This document shows positions 15,664 to 23,771 of a stretch of DNA of 29,518 nucleotides, piece by piece (the first letter of the stretch is position 1; the number at the start of each line of letters is the position of its first letter). The translations under genes were made by a program, and so were the position numbers. Origin of the DNA: an uncultured beta proteobacterium (GTDB taxonomy: Bacteria; Pseudomonadota; Gammaproteobacteria; Burkholderiales; Burkholderiaceae); assembly GCA_903845455.1 (NCBI GenBank), contig CAIMXN010000091.1, forward strand, positions 1-29,518, read 5' to 3'. The notes under the pieces are model-generated. The model made no database searches and had not been told where the DNA came from. It worked only from the letters and a program-made list of their open reading frames with translations.

Positions 15664-16718
15664 GTACCTTAAAAACAATTTCTGTAACCAGAGCAGAAGA
15701 ATTCATTGCGCAAGTCCTTGCTGCTGCAGGGGTTCCTCTGGGCGATGCTCAGCAAGTAGGTCAGTTGATGGTGCGCTCTGATCTGGCTGGAGCCGATGGG
15801 CATGGCATTTTTCGTTTGCCAGCTTACATGAAGCGCATCAAAGCAGGTGGTGCCAATTTGCACCCAAAGATTGCCTTGGAAAAAGATCGTGGTGCATTAG
15901 GCTTATTGAATGGGGATAACGCACTCGGTCATTTGGTGATGGCTAAAGCAGTAGAGCTTGCGATAGAGCGTGCTCGCCAATTTGGGGTAGCTTGGATTGG
16001 GAGTCATCACGGCAATCATTCCGGGGCTGCCTCTGTTTATGTACGCATGATTGCGGAGGCTGGTTTGGTAGGCATTTATATGGCAGTTGGTAATGCTAAC
16101 CATATGGCCCCTTGGGGTGGTATTGATTTATTACTCTCAACCAATCCTATTGCCATTGCAGTTCCAGCAAAAAATCGCCCCATCGTTCTTTTGGATATGG
16201 CTACGACTGTTGCGGCTTACGGCAAGGTCAAACTGGCTGCTCAACGGGGTGAACAAATGCCTGAAGGCTGGATGATCGATAAACAAGGTAAGCCTTTAAC
16301 TGATCCGCAGCGCTCTAGCGAGGGCTCTCTACTACCGATTGGAGACTACAAGGGCTATGGCTTAGCCTTGATGGTGAGCTTGCTGGCAGGTTCTTTAAAT
16401 GGTGCTGCTGCTGGCAAAGATACGATTGATTTCAATGCACATCATGAGCTTACAACTAATACAGGACAGGTAGTGATTGCAGTAGACCCCGCTGCTTTTG
16501 GAGATGTCGATGTATTTTTAGAGCGTGTGACTAAGGTAGTGGAAGATATTGCGCGTTCAAGAAAATTACCAGGAGTTGAGCATATTCATATACCCGGAGA
16601 AGGCGCTGCAGCAACTTTTGCTAAACGCACTAAAGAGGGCATTCCAATCTCCTCTGAATTGCTTGCCAGTTTGAATGCTTGTGCTACAGAGTGGGGCGTA
16701 CCAACCTTGGCTTTGTAA
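15660..16718 (+). CDS. Ldh family (malate/L-lactate/ureidoglycolate type) oxidoreductase
   Basis: A 352-residue NAD(P)-dependent dehydrogenase of the AllD/YbiC/ComC family, which acts on 2-hydroxy acids and their keto forms. Family marks are S-D-L-A-G-A-D-G-H48-G with R52, the H-H-G-N-H120-S-G-A-A segment that carries the proposed catalytic His, S-T-N-P-I-A-I-A-V-P, and G-D-Y-K-G-Y-G-L-A-L. It overlaps the preceding gene by ATGA, so the two are translated together and probably act in one pathway, for example on the 2-keto acid formed by the enolase-superfamily enzyme. The exact substrate is unknown. Confidence 0.9.
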   Translation: MSTLKTISVTRAEEFIAQVLAAAGVPLGDAQQVGQLMVRSDLAGADGHGIFRLPAYMKRIKAGGANLHPKIALEKDRGALGLLNGDNALGHLVMAKAVELAIERARQFGVAWIGSHHGNHSGAASVYVRMIAEAGLVGIYMAVGNANHMAPWGGIDLLLSTNPIAIAVPAKNRPIVLLDMATTVAAYGKVKLAAQRGEQMPEGWMIDKQGKPLTDPQRSSEGSLLPIGDYKGYGLALMVSLLAGSLNGAAAGKDTIDFNAHHELTTNTGQVVIAVDPAAFGDVDVFLERVTKVVEDIARSRKLPGVEHIHIPGEGAAATFAKRTKEGIPISSELLASLNACATEWGVPTLAL

Positions 16719-16791
16719 AGTGTTAATAAGCTGATAAGCTTGTTCCGTAAAAGCTGTCATCACGAATTATAAAAAGTCATAGGAGACTTAA

Positions 16792-17772
16792 ATGAAGTTG
16801 TTATCCATTGCGGCGCTTGGCCGTCAAATTGTTCTTACTACTTCTTTGGCAATGGCTGTAGGCTCAAGTTTTGCCGCATACCCAGATAAGCCTATCAAAA
16901 TGTTGATTGGTTATGCACCAGGAAGCTCAACTGATATTGTGGGTCGCATGGTTGCGCAGGACCTCAGCTTGCTTTTAAAACAGCCCATCATCGTCGAGAA
17001 CCGTGGTGGCGCTGCTGGAAGTATTGCAGCTGATGCAGTTGCCAAAGCTACACCCGATGGTTACACCATACTATTTGCACAAAATGGCCTAGCTATTAAC
17101 GTTGCCGCTAATCCCAAACTGCCATTCAATGGCATGAAGGACTTGCTTCCAGTGGTGGGTGTTTCTGCTACGCCTCATATTCTGATTGTGAATAATAACT
17201 CGCCCATCAAAAATGTTGCTGAGTTACTCGCTGATTTAAGAGCTAATCCAGGTAAGCGGAGTTTCGCCTCTTCTGGCATTGGCAATTCTGATCATATGGC
17301 CGGAGAATTATTTTTATCGTTAACCACTACCCAAGCAATCCATGTACCTTATAAAGGCGGCTCTCCTGCGGCAACTGATGTACTCGGTGGTCAAATTGAT
17401 TTCTATTTTGCCGGCATGCCAGTTGGCTATCCCTTGTATAAAGCTGACAAAGTGCGCGCGCTAGCAGTGACCAGCAAACATCGTTTTAGTGGAACTCCAG
17501 AACTACCCACTATTTTAGAGTCCGGTGTTGCAGAGTACGACATGGCTTTATGGCAAGGTGTATTTGTGCCTGCGGGAACGCCTAAAGAGGTTATGAGTAC
17601 ATTGACTGCGGGCGTTTTGAAGGTGTTGGATACCCCAGAAATGAAAGATCGCTTTATTAAGTCTGGAGTGCAAATTGCGCCGTTGACTCAAGCGCGCTTT
17701 AGCGACTTGTATTTCTCAGACATCACCCGCTGGAAGCGAGTGATGGAGAAATCGAATATTAAGTTAGATTAA
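16792..17772 (+). CDS. Bug/TctC family periplasmic solute-binding protein
   Basis: A periplasmic binding protein of 326 residues. A signal peptide ends near S-S-F-A28. The Bug signatures are G-Y-A-P-G-S-S-T-D-I near residues 41-50, I-I-V-E-N-R-G-G-A-A-G-S, and A-T-P-D-G-Y-T. The family binds carboxylates. No TctA or TctB membrane genes are nearby, which is common for Bug proteins in Burkholderiales. AGGAG at 16781-16785 precedes the ATG. A 73-base gap separates it from the Ldh gene, so it may share that transcript or have its own start. A terminator follows. Confidence 0.92.
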   Translation: MKLLSIAALGRQIVLTTSLAMAVGSSFAAYPDKPIKMLIGYAPGSSTDIVGRMVAQDLSLLLKQPIIVENRGGAAGSIAADAVAKATPDGYTILFAQNGLAINVAANPKLPFNGMKDLLPVVGVSATPHILIVNNNSPIKNVAELLADLRANPGKRSFASSGIGNSDHMAGELFLSLTTTQAIHVPYKGGSPAATDVLGGQIDFYFAGMPVGYPLYKADKVRALAVTSKHRFSGTPELPTILESGVAEYDMALWQGVFVPAGTPKEVMSTLTAGVLKVLDTPEMKDRFIKSGVQIAPLTQARFSDLYFSDITRWKRVMEKSNIKLD

Positions 17773-17782
17773 TTTTGTATTG

Positions 17783-17822
17783 ACCAACTACCGCTAACTT
17801 ATTTAAGCGATAGTTGGTTTTA
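17783..17822 (+). terminator. Terminator after the Bug gene, overlapping the end of the TRAP permease gene
   Basis: Outer arms ACCAACTA (17783-17790) and TAGTTGGT (17811-17818) pair perfectly. After one mismatch, CGCT and AGCG extend the stem, and TTTT follows on the + side. The 3' arm contains the last codons of the convergent permease gene, whose stop is at 17803-17805. Confidence 0.7.
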
Positions 17823-19815
17823 ACTTCCTGTGTCTGATGGTTTGGGTAATTAAAACCAAAGCAAATCCCACAAAGCCAATGACATCAGCCTCAGTTGATG
17901 GGTATGCTAAAGCTACACCTGCCAACACCATAATGACCCGCTCATAGATTTTGGTTTTTTCAATAAACCATCCTTGCAGTCCGCCTGCTAGGCAAATAAT
18001 GCCAACAACTGCCGTAAATGATATCCAGGCAATCTGCATCCAATCAGCCTGAGCCAGCGCATCGGTAGATCCCATCAACAAGAGGCTGACACCAGATTTA
18101 TCAAGCACAAACATGAATGGCACCAAGATTGCAGGCGCAACATATTTCCAGGTCTGCAGAGTTGTCTTATAGGGATTGCCTTTACAGATTGCCGCTGCCG
18201 CAAATGGTGAGAGGGCTGTTGGAGGAGAAACTTCTGAAAGCACGGCGTAATAGAAGATGAACATATGTGCCGCAAATGCAGGCACGCCCAAATTAATGAG
18301 TGCTGGTGCGGCGATTACTGCGCAGATGATGTATGAGGCGGTTACCGGCACGGCAAGGCCCACAACCCACACTACAAGCGAGGTAAAGATAGCCGTCAGC
18401 AAGAGTGAGCCGCCTGCATATTGAATCACGATAGAGCTGAATTTAAGACCTAGGCCTGTCAGGGTCACAGTGCCAACAATCAGGCCGGCGCCTGCACAGG
18501 TTGCGGCAATTGCTAGAACGCTGGTCGAGCCATTGGCAAGGGCTTTGGTCAGATGAGATTTGTATAGCCCTGAAAAAAACGGCTCTTTACCTTTAAACCA
18601 AGCCCATGGAATGATGGCAGAGTCTTCGCGCAGCATACTAGATAAAGCAGAAACAACAGTTGCCCAAAATACGGACATGACTGGCGAAAAGCCAAAAAGC
18701 ATGAAGACAACAATCGAGATAAGAGAGAAGAAGTGGAACCAGTATTTTTTAGTCAGTTGCCAAGCGCTTTCAGCGGCCTTGAAATGGATGTTTTTCATCC
18801 CATATTTGCGCACATCGATTTCTACCATGACAAATAAGCCGAGATAAAAAAGAATGGTTGGAATCGTCGCCATTAGCAGCACGTCTAAATAGGAAATCTT
18901 TAGAAAGTCCGCAATCAGGAAGGCGGCAGCACCAAGTACGGGTGGAGAGATAATTGCACCCAGACCTCCGGCTGCTAATAGCCCCCCAGCGGCATTTTTT
19001 TCATAGCCTACTTTTTCTAGCATGGGGGCTGCAACAGAGCCTACGGTCACTGTAGTCGCTACTCCAGAGCCTGATGGTCCACCCATCAAGAATGAAGAAA
19101 GGACAATCGTTCTGCCAACGCCGGAAGATTTTCCGCCCATAGCAGCAAAAGAGAAGTCAATGAAGAATTTGCCAGCGCCCGTGAATTGCAAGAAGGCGCC
19201 AAAGATCGTGAAGAGAATAATTAATGTCGCAGAGACATCTACTGCTGTACCGTAGATACCCTCCAGAGTCATATACATATAACCTACTAAGCGATCAAGT
19301 TCATAACCTTTGTGTGTCCAAGGTGCTGGTAGGTAGTTACCAAAGAGTGCATACAGTAAAAATAGACCCGTAACTGATACCAAAATGAGACCATTAGTTC
19401 TTCTGACGGCTTCAAGAATCATGAGAATAAGGCAGACTCCAACAAAAACATCCATTTGATTTGGGAAAGTATTTCTGTCAAATAACTCATCCCCAGCATT
19501 GAGGATGTAATAGGCAATAGCAATGGCGCCAATGGCAAATAAAATATCCCACCACATCAAGCGATTTTTGAAGCGGGTTGCAATTGGGAAACTTAGGAAT
19601 ACCAGAAATAGCATGAGTGCAACGTGAATCACTCTTAATTGCTGTGTAGGGACAATGGAGTAAGCGGCATATAAATGGAACAAGGACATGCCAACCGCTA
19701 CCAAGGTGATGAATTTAGCTAAAACCCCCTTGTAATCATTGGAGTCACCTTCCTCTTGCTTAATAAAGGCATCTAATTTTTCTTGTGTTTCATTATCAAT
19801 TACCGCTTGGTTCAT
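17803..19815 (-). CDS. TRAP transporter permease, fused 4TM/12TM (DctQM type)
   Basis: A fused inner-membrane TRAP permease of 670 residues. The N-terminal part (about 35-200) corresponds to the small DctQ-like subunit and the remainder (about 200-640) to the large DctM-like subunit, with typical glycine-rich stretches such as M-G-G-P-S-G-S-G-V-A-T and G-L-G-A-I-I-S-P-P-V-L-G-A-A-A-F. Fused permeases of this kind work with TAXI-type binding proteins, and one is encoded just upstream. The pair should import a carboxylate using a sodium gradient. It is last in the four-gene minus-strand operon, behind a strong hairpin, and its start is followed by an acidic cytoplasmic stretch. Confidence 0.93.
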   Translation of the reverse strand: MNQAVIDNETQEKLDAFIKQEEGDSNDYKGVLAKFITLVAVGMSLFHLYAAYSIVPTQQLRVIHVALMLFLVFLSFPIATRFKNRLMWWDILFAIGAIAIAYYILNAGDELFDRNTFPNQMDVFVGVCLILMILEAVRRTNGLILVSVTGLFLLYALFGNYLPAPWTHKGYELDRLVGYMYMTLEGIYGTAVDVSATLIILFTIFGAFLQFTGAGKFFIDFSFAAMGGKSSGVGRTIVLSSFLMGGPSGSGVATTVTVGSVAAPMLEKVGYEKNAAGGLLAAGGLGAIISPPVLGAAAFLIADFLKISYLDVLLMATIPTILFYLGLFVMVEIDVRKYGMKNIHFKAAESAWQLTKKYWFHFFSLISIVVFMLFGFSPVMSVFWATVVSALSSMLREDSAIIPWAWFKGKEPFFSGLYKSHLTKALANGSTSVLAIAATCAGAGLIVGTVTLTGLGLKFSSIVIQYAGGSLLLTAIFTSLVVWVVGLAVPVTASYIICAVIAAPALINLGVPAFAAHMFIFYYAVLSEVSPPTALSPFAAAAICKGNPYKTTLQTWKYVAPAILVPFMFVLDKSGVSLLLMGSTDALAQADWMQIAWISFTAVVGIICLAGGLQGWFIEKTKIYERVIMVLAGVALAYPSTEADVIGFVGFALVLITQTIRHRKLKPTIA

Positions 19816-19853
19816 GTCTCAACCTATTTTTATTTAGTATTGGTTTACGGTTA

Positions 19854-19890
19854 TAAAAAACTCAGGGTTAAATATATCTAACCCTGAGTT
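19854..19890 (-). terminator. Strong terminator between TAXI gene and TRAP permease gene
   Basis: On the minus strand a perfect 12-base-pair stem (AACTCAGGGTTA with TAACCCTGAGTT, arms 19859-19870 and 19879-19890) has an 8-base loop and is followed by a T run (A run at 19855-19860 on the + strand). It begins 6 bases after the TAXI stop and 39 bases before the permease start, so it should partly end transcription within the operon. Confidence 0.88.
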
Positions 19891-19896
19891 GGCCGC

Positions 19897-20847
19897 TTAG
19901 TTCACTGAGGTATTTTTTTCTTTAAAGTATTTCAACGCACCAGGATGAAAATCAATTGGGGTGGATTTTTGTTTCTGATTTTCAAGTTTGACGTTCATAT
20001 ATTCTTGATGAGTTCGAACTAAATCCAGCTTGTTATCAAAAATTGCTTTCACAATTTTGTAAGCCTCAGCATCAGACATATTGGCATTTACAACTAAGAT
20101 ATTCGCTACTGCAGCAACTTTATTGTCTTGAGTCATGCCGCTATAAGTTGCTTTTGGAATGAGGGTAGGAAAATAGAGGTTGCCATATTTTTTATTCATC
20201 GCTGGGATTTCATCGGTGGTATCAACCATCACAATTTTCATACCAGGACTATTCGCTAAATCAGTTACTGCTGCTGTAGGTAGGCCGCCAACCCAAAAGA
20301 ATGCATCAATCTTTCTGTCTTTGATTGCATTTACAGACTCAGCAACACTTAAGCGCTCACGCTTCACATCTTTATCTTTGTCAATGCCTGCGGCTTCAAG
20401 CAGACGAAAGGCCATGACTTCAGTAGCACTTCCAGGCGAGCCCGTGCTAATACGTTTACCTTTAAGGTCCTTCATGGATTTAACGCCCGTGCCTTCCACG
20501 GTTGCTACGTGCATTAAGTTTGGATAAAGCACTAATAGGGTTCGTAGATCCACCTTCCTGCCAGTAAATTTACCTTCCCCATCTTTGGCATCTTTAGCTG
20601 CATCAGCCATAGAAAAACCAACATACGGTTTGCCGGTACCAATCAAGTTGAGGTTATCTACTGAGCCGCCGGTAACTTCAGCGGTTGCAGACATACCGGG
20701 TACTTTGCTAGAGAGTACTGCGGCAAGGCCACCACCCATTGGGTAATACACCCCGCCTGTGCCACCAGTGGCAATTGAAATATTTTGTGCTTGTGCGCCA
20801 CCCCATAACAAGGTGAGTATGAGAGTCATTATTTTGATAAATTTCAT
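19897..20847 (-). CDS. TAXI family TRAP transporter solute-binding protein
   Basis: A periplasmic binding protein of 316 residues. The signal peptide (about 1-20, ending A-Q-A) is followed by N-I-S-I-A-T-G-G-T-G-G-V-Y-Y-P-M-G-G-G, the hallmark of the TAXI family. It should deliver its ligand to the fused permease encoded downstream. The DHDPS-family gene lies 29 bases upstream in the same operon, which suggests that the ligand is the acid degraded by these enzymes. The ligand itself is unknown. Confidence 0.93.
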   Translation of the reverse strand: MKFIKIMTLILTLLWGGAQAQNISIATGGTGGVYYPMGGGLAAVLSSKVPGMSATAEVTGGSVDNLNLIGTGKPYVGFSMADAAKDAKDGEGKFTGRKVDLRTLLVLYPNLMHVATVEGTGVKSMKDLKGKRISTGSPGSATEVMAFRLLEAAGIDKDKDVKRERLSVAESVNAIKDRKIDAFFWVGGLPTAAVTDLANSPGMKIVMVDTTDEIPAMNKKYGNLYFPTLIPKATYSGMTQDNKVAAVANILVVNANMSDAEAYKIVKAIFDNKLDLVRTHQEYMNVKLENQKQKSTPIDFHPGALKYFKEKNTSVN

Positions 20848-20876
20848 TTTCTGTCTCCTATTGGATTTTGTATGAC

Positions 20877-21803
20877 TTAAAGACCGGGCATGCTGAAGTT
20901 AATTTGTTGTAACTCACCAAGTAATTTTGCTTGCTGTTCTGCACTCAACTGCATCAGTGGTGGCCGAACTTTGAGCCACTCAGGATTTTTACTGAAATGC
21001 GCAACAGCAGTTTTCATGCCAGCAATCATTTGGTATTGTGCAAAGACTGAGCGAACTTGATCTAAGTCTGCTTGTTTTTGATCTGCATCTGCTGCACGCC
21101 AATTCGCGGCTAAGTCTGCAATGGCTTTTGGATTCACGTTAGCGGTTGCCGAGATACAGCCAACACCACCGGCGCGTAGTGTACGCATTAAGAAAACTTC
21201 ACTACCAGCGTATACGCGAAAGCCTGCTGGGGCTAAAAGTTTAATGACAGATTCGGTATAAGCCCAATCTCCAGAGCTATCTTTCATTCCAACCACAGTC
21301 TTTGGATACTCTTTTACTAGGCGCTCTAGCAAAGAAAGGCTTAAGGTAATTTTTGTCACTGGCGGGATGTTGTAGATATAGATTTGCAATGCTGCGTTAC
21401 CTACTTTTTGAATCACCTCAGAATAGAAGGCAAAAAGGCCATCATCGGTGACATCCTTGTAATAGAAAGGCGGCAACATCAATACACCAGCGCATTTGAG
21501 ATTCACGGCATGACTAGTCATGTTGACCGTGCCATCAATTGAAGTAGCTCCTGTGCCTGGCATCATGTGGGCTGGATTGAGGCCTCCCTCGATCAGTGCT
21601 GTCAAGGCACTTATTTTTTGGCGGGCAGACATCGAATTTGCTTCTGAGTTTGTACCAAATACTGCCTGACCAACCCCATTTGCCTCAAGCCACTGACATT
21701 GTTTGAGAAGAGCCTGGGTATCAGGACTGCCATCTGCTTTGAATGGGGTGAGAACTGGTGAAAGAACTGCTGGCAGCGTGGAAGGGTGCAAAGTCATGGT
21801 CAT
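20877..21803 (-). CDS. Dihydrodipicolinate synthase/N-acetylneuraminate lyase family enzyme
   Basis: A class I aldolase or dehydratase of 308 residues with a TIM barrel. K174 in V-G-M-K-D-S-S-G-D is the Schiff-base lysine, and Y144 in Y-I-Y-N-I-P-P is the partner tyrosine. The G-T-T-G-E motif of DapA reads G-T-N-S-E at 50-54. V149 stands where DapA has the arginine that binds the second carboxylate (YNVPSRT reads YNIPPVT). Lysine synthesis is therefore unlikely, and a 2-keto-3-deoxy sugar-acid aldolase or dehydratase is more probable. GGAG lies 5 bases before the ATG at 21803. A 12-base gap to the upstream dehydrogenase gene supports one operon. Confidence 0.9.
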   Translation of the reverse strand: MTMTLHPSTLPAVLSPVLTPFKADGSPDTQALLKQCQWLEANGVGQAVFGTNSEANSMSARQKISALTALIEGGLNPAHMMPGTGATSIDGTVNMTSHAVNLKCAGVLMLPPFYYKDVTDDGLFAFYSEVIQKVGNAALQIYIYNIPPVTKITLSLSLLERLVKEYPKTVVGMKDSSGDWAYTESVIKLLAPAGFRVYAGSEVFLMRTLRAGGVGCISATANVNPKAIADLAANWRAADADQKQADLDQVRSVFAQYQMIAGMKTAVAHFSKNPEWLKVRPPLMQLSAEQQAKLLGELQQINFSMPGL

Positions 21804-21815
21804 GCTAACTCCAAG

Positions 21816-22745
21816 TTAATTTGGTACTTCTGTAAGAAGTGGCTGTTCATTAAAAAAGGCTTCTAAATTATCTACGGCTAAGTTGGTCATGGCTACTCTC
21901 GTTTCTGAGGTGGCGCTTCCAATATGAGGCGTTAATAAAACATTATCTAAGTTTAGGAACGCCGGATTAGGATTAGGTTCATTGTCGAACACATCGAGGG
22001 CTGCACCAGCTATTCTTTTTTGTTGCAGTGCATATAAAAGAGCTTGCTCATCCACTACGCTACCACGGGCAATGTTGATGAGGTATGAGTTAGGCCCGAG
22101 AGCCTCAAGGATTTCAGAGTTAATGATTTTATCGGTTGCTGGACTGGCAGGGCAAGCCAGAAACAGGATGTCTGATTCTTGCGCTAATTCTTTTACATTG
22201 GGGATGTAGCGGTAAGGCACCTCTTTTTTGGCGGGGCCGCTATAAATCATTTCTACCTTAAAGGGTTCAAGTCGTTTTGCCAGATCTTGTCCAATTCGTC
22301 CCATTCCTAAGATACCCACTTTTTTACCGGCCAGGGTCGTAGTTAAAGGAAATAGTCCTTTGGACCAAGCGCCACTTTTCAGGAACTCTTGAGATTGAGG
22401 TAGGCGACGTATTAGTCCAAACATCATGCCGATTGCTAGTTCACAAACCGCATCATTTAAGACGCCAGGGGTATTGGTGGCTTGAATGCCCTGTTGCTTG
22501 AGGTAATCGAGCGGGAGATTGTCGTAACCTACTCCGCAGGTTGCCACAAGGCGGATGCTCGGTATTTGCTTTACAAGGGCCTCAGGGAGTTTAGTGTTGG
22601 AGCGTACTAAAATAGCTTGGAAATTACCTGCTGGTACTGGGGCATTCGGATCTAAGAGGCAGGTAGGACTAAAGCGGCGGTAAATTTCCGCCTGCATAAG
22701 GTCAGGAAAATAGCCGACCTGCAGCACTGAATTGACTGGGATCAT
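21816..22745 (-). CDS. D-2-hydroxyacid dehydrogenase (glyoxylate/hydroxypyruvate reductase-like)
   Basis: An NAD(P)H-dependent dehydrogenase of 309 residues and first gene of the minus-strand operon. The nucleotide motif G147-M-G-R-I-G152 and the catalytic triad R227, E256 and H274 are all present. Family members reduce glyoxylate, hydroxypyruvate or other 2-keto acids, or oxidise D-2-hydroxy acids. Its place before a DHDPS-family lyase and a TRAP carboxylate transporter suggests that it handles a substrate or cleavage product of that pathway. The substrate is not evident from the sequence. Confidence 0.9.
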   Translation of the reverse strand: MIPVNSVLQVGYFPDLMQAEIYRRFSPTCLLDPNAPVPAGNFQAILVRSNTKLPEALVKQIPSIRLVATCGVGYDNLPLDYLKQQGIQATNTPGVLNDAVCELAIGMMFGLIRRLPQSQEFLKSGAWSKGLFPLTTTLAGKKVGILGMGRIGQDLAKRLEPFKVEMIYSGPAKKEVPYRYIPNVKELAQESDILFLACPASPATDKIINSEILEALGPNSYLINIARGSVVDEQALLYALQQKRIAGAALDVFDNEPNPNPAFLNLDNVLLTPHIGSATSETRVAMTNLAVDNLEAFFNEQPLLTEVPN

Positions 22746-22780
22746 GTCTCACTTACTTTTTTATTGAAATAATGATGCCA

Positions 22781-22805
22781 TTGTAAGTGGATTTGTAAGC
22801 CACTT
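22781..22805. promoter_or_regulatory. Candidate operator in the divergent region
   Basis: Two direct copies of TTGTAAG (22781-22787 and 22793-22799) are 12 bases apart. An inverted repeat AAGTGG (22785-22790) with CCACTT (22800-22805) overlaps them. This lies between the divergent dehydrogenase genes. Binding by a regulator is a guess. Confidence 0.3.
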
Positions 22806-22829
22806 TTACCTCTTTTAGGAGAAAACCAG

Positions 22830-23771
22830 ATGTTGTTTACCCCAGCTGAAACTAAGGTAGTAATCATAGGTGGCGGCACCATGGGTGCTGATGTAGCAGC
22901 GGTATGTGCGCGTGGTGGCTGTGCGGTTCAAGTAGTTGAGCCCACCACGGAGAGGCGTGCTCTTTTGCCTGATTACTTTGTTAATACTTTGACTGATTTG
23001 GGATACGAGCATCGTACGCATTTGTTATCTGTTGCTGGCACACTTGAAGAGGTGGATTGGTCTGATGTTGATTTGGTGATTGAGTGCGTGCCAGAGCGGG
23101 TCGATATTAAGCAGCAGCTCTTTGCAAAACTTGAGCAGTATGCAAAACCTGAAACCGTTTTGGCAAGTAACAGCTCTAGCTTTCCCATTAGCGAAATCGC
23201 TAAAGGTTTAAAGACTGCGGCGCGTATGATTGGCCTACACTTTTTTATGCCTGCTCATTTAGTACCTTGTGTTGAGGTTGTTTATGGCGAGAAGACTTCT
23301 CCGATGGTCGGTGAAAGTTTGACCCGCTTAATGACGGCGTGCGGTATGGTCCCCGTCACCGTGAAAAAAGATTTACCAGGATTTTTAGCAAATCGTTTGC
23401 AGCATGCCCTATCTCGCGAAGCATTCGCCATGGTAGATGCTGGGATTGCAAGTCTTGAGGACATCGACAAGGCAGTGCGCTTTGGTTTTGGTTTTCGTTA
23501 TTTGGCCGCAGGCCCTGTGATGCAACGTGATCATGCTGGACTTGAGATTCACGGCGCAGCGGGGGCCAGTATTTACCCATCCCTCAATAATTCTCCTAAC
23601 ATTGCTAAGTGCTTAAGTGAGCGCGTAGCTAGCGGTAAGTTAGGAATGAAGACTGGTGAAGGATTTTTTTCTTGGACATCTGAATCTATTAAAGCTGAAC
23701 GTAAGCGTTATGACAATTTGCTGCGTGCTGGTTTGAAACTGATTCAGAAAGAATTGCCAGAGATTAAGTAA
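22830..23771 (+). CDS. 3-hydroxyacyl-CoA dehydrogenase family oxidoreductase, copy 2
   Basis: A 313-residue NAD-dependent dehydrogenase with G-G-G-T-M-G at 14-19 and the His-Glu pair H137 and E149. It shares long stretches with the copy at 13488-14414, for instance F-P-I-S-x-I-A-K-G-L, P-A-H-x-V-P, V-K-K-D-x-P-G-F-L-A-N-R and F-G-F-R-Y, so the two are paralogues. It has the same Asn-to-Met change after the catalytic His (H-F-F-M-P). The two differ most in the C-terminal domain, which suggests different substrates. AGGAG at 22817-22821 precedes the ATG by 8 bases. It is divergent from the D-2-hydroxyacid dehydrogenase operon, and its 3' end overlaps the convergent MFS gene by 8 bases. Confidence 0.87.
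   Translation: MLFTPAETKVVIIGGGTMGADVAAVCARGGCAVQVVEPTTERRALLPDYFVNTLTDLGYEHRTHLLSVAGTLEEVDWSDVDLVIECVPERVDIKQQLFAKLEQYAKPETVLASNSSSFPISEIAKGLKTAARMIGLHFFMPAHLVPCVEVVYGEKTSPMVGESLTRLMTACGMVPVTVKKDLPGFLANRLQHALSREAFAMVDAGIASLEDIDKAVRFGFGFRYLAAGPVMQRDHAGLEIHGAAGASIYPSLNNSPNIAKCLSERVASGKLGMKTGEGFFSWTSESIKAERKRYDNLLRAGLKLIQKELPEIK

Noticed and set aside
16728..16741. Hairpin AAGCT-GATA-AGCTT after the Ldh gene
   Set aside because: Only five base pairs and no T run, so it is not a convincing terminator.
16740..16773. Sigma-70 promoter before the Bug gene
   Set aside because: TATAAA is present at 16768-16773, but no acceptable -35 element stands at 16-18 bases spacing, so I left it out of the features.
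18560..18847. Plus-strand open frame of 95 codons
   Set aside because: It lies fully antisense to the TRAP permease gene, whose protein is clearly real.
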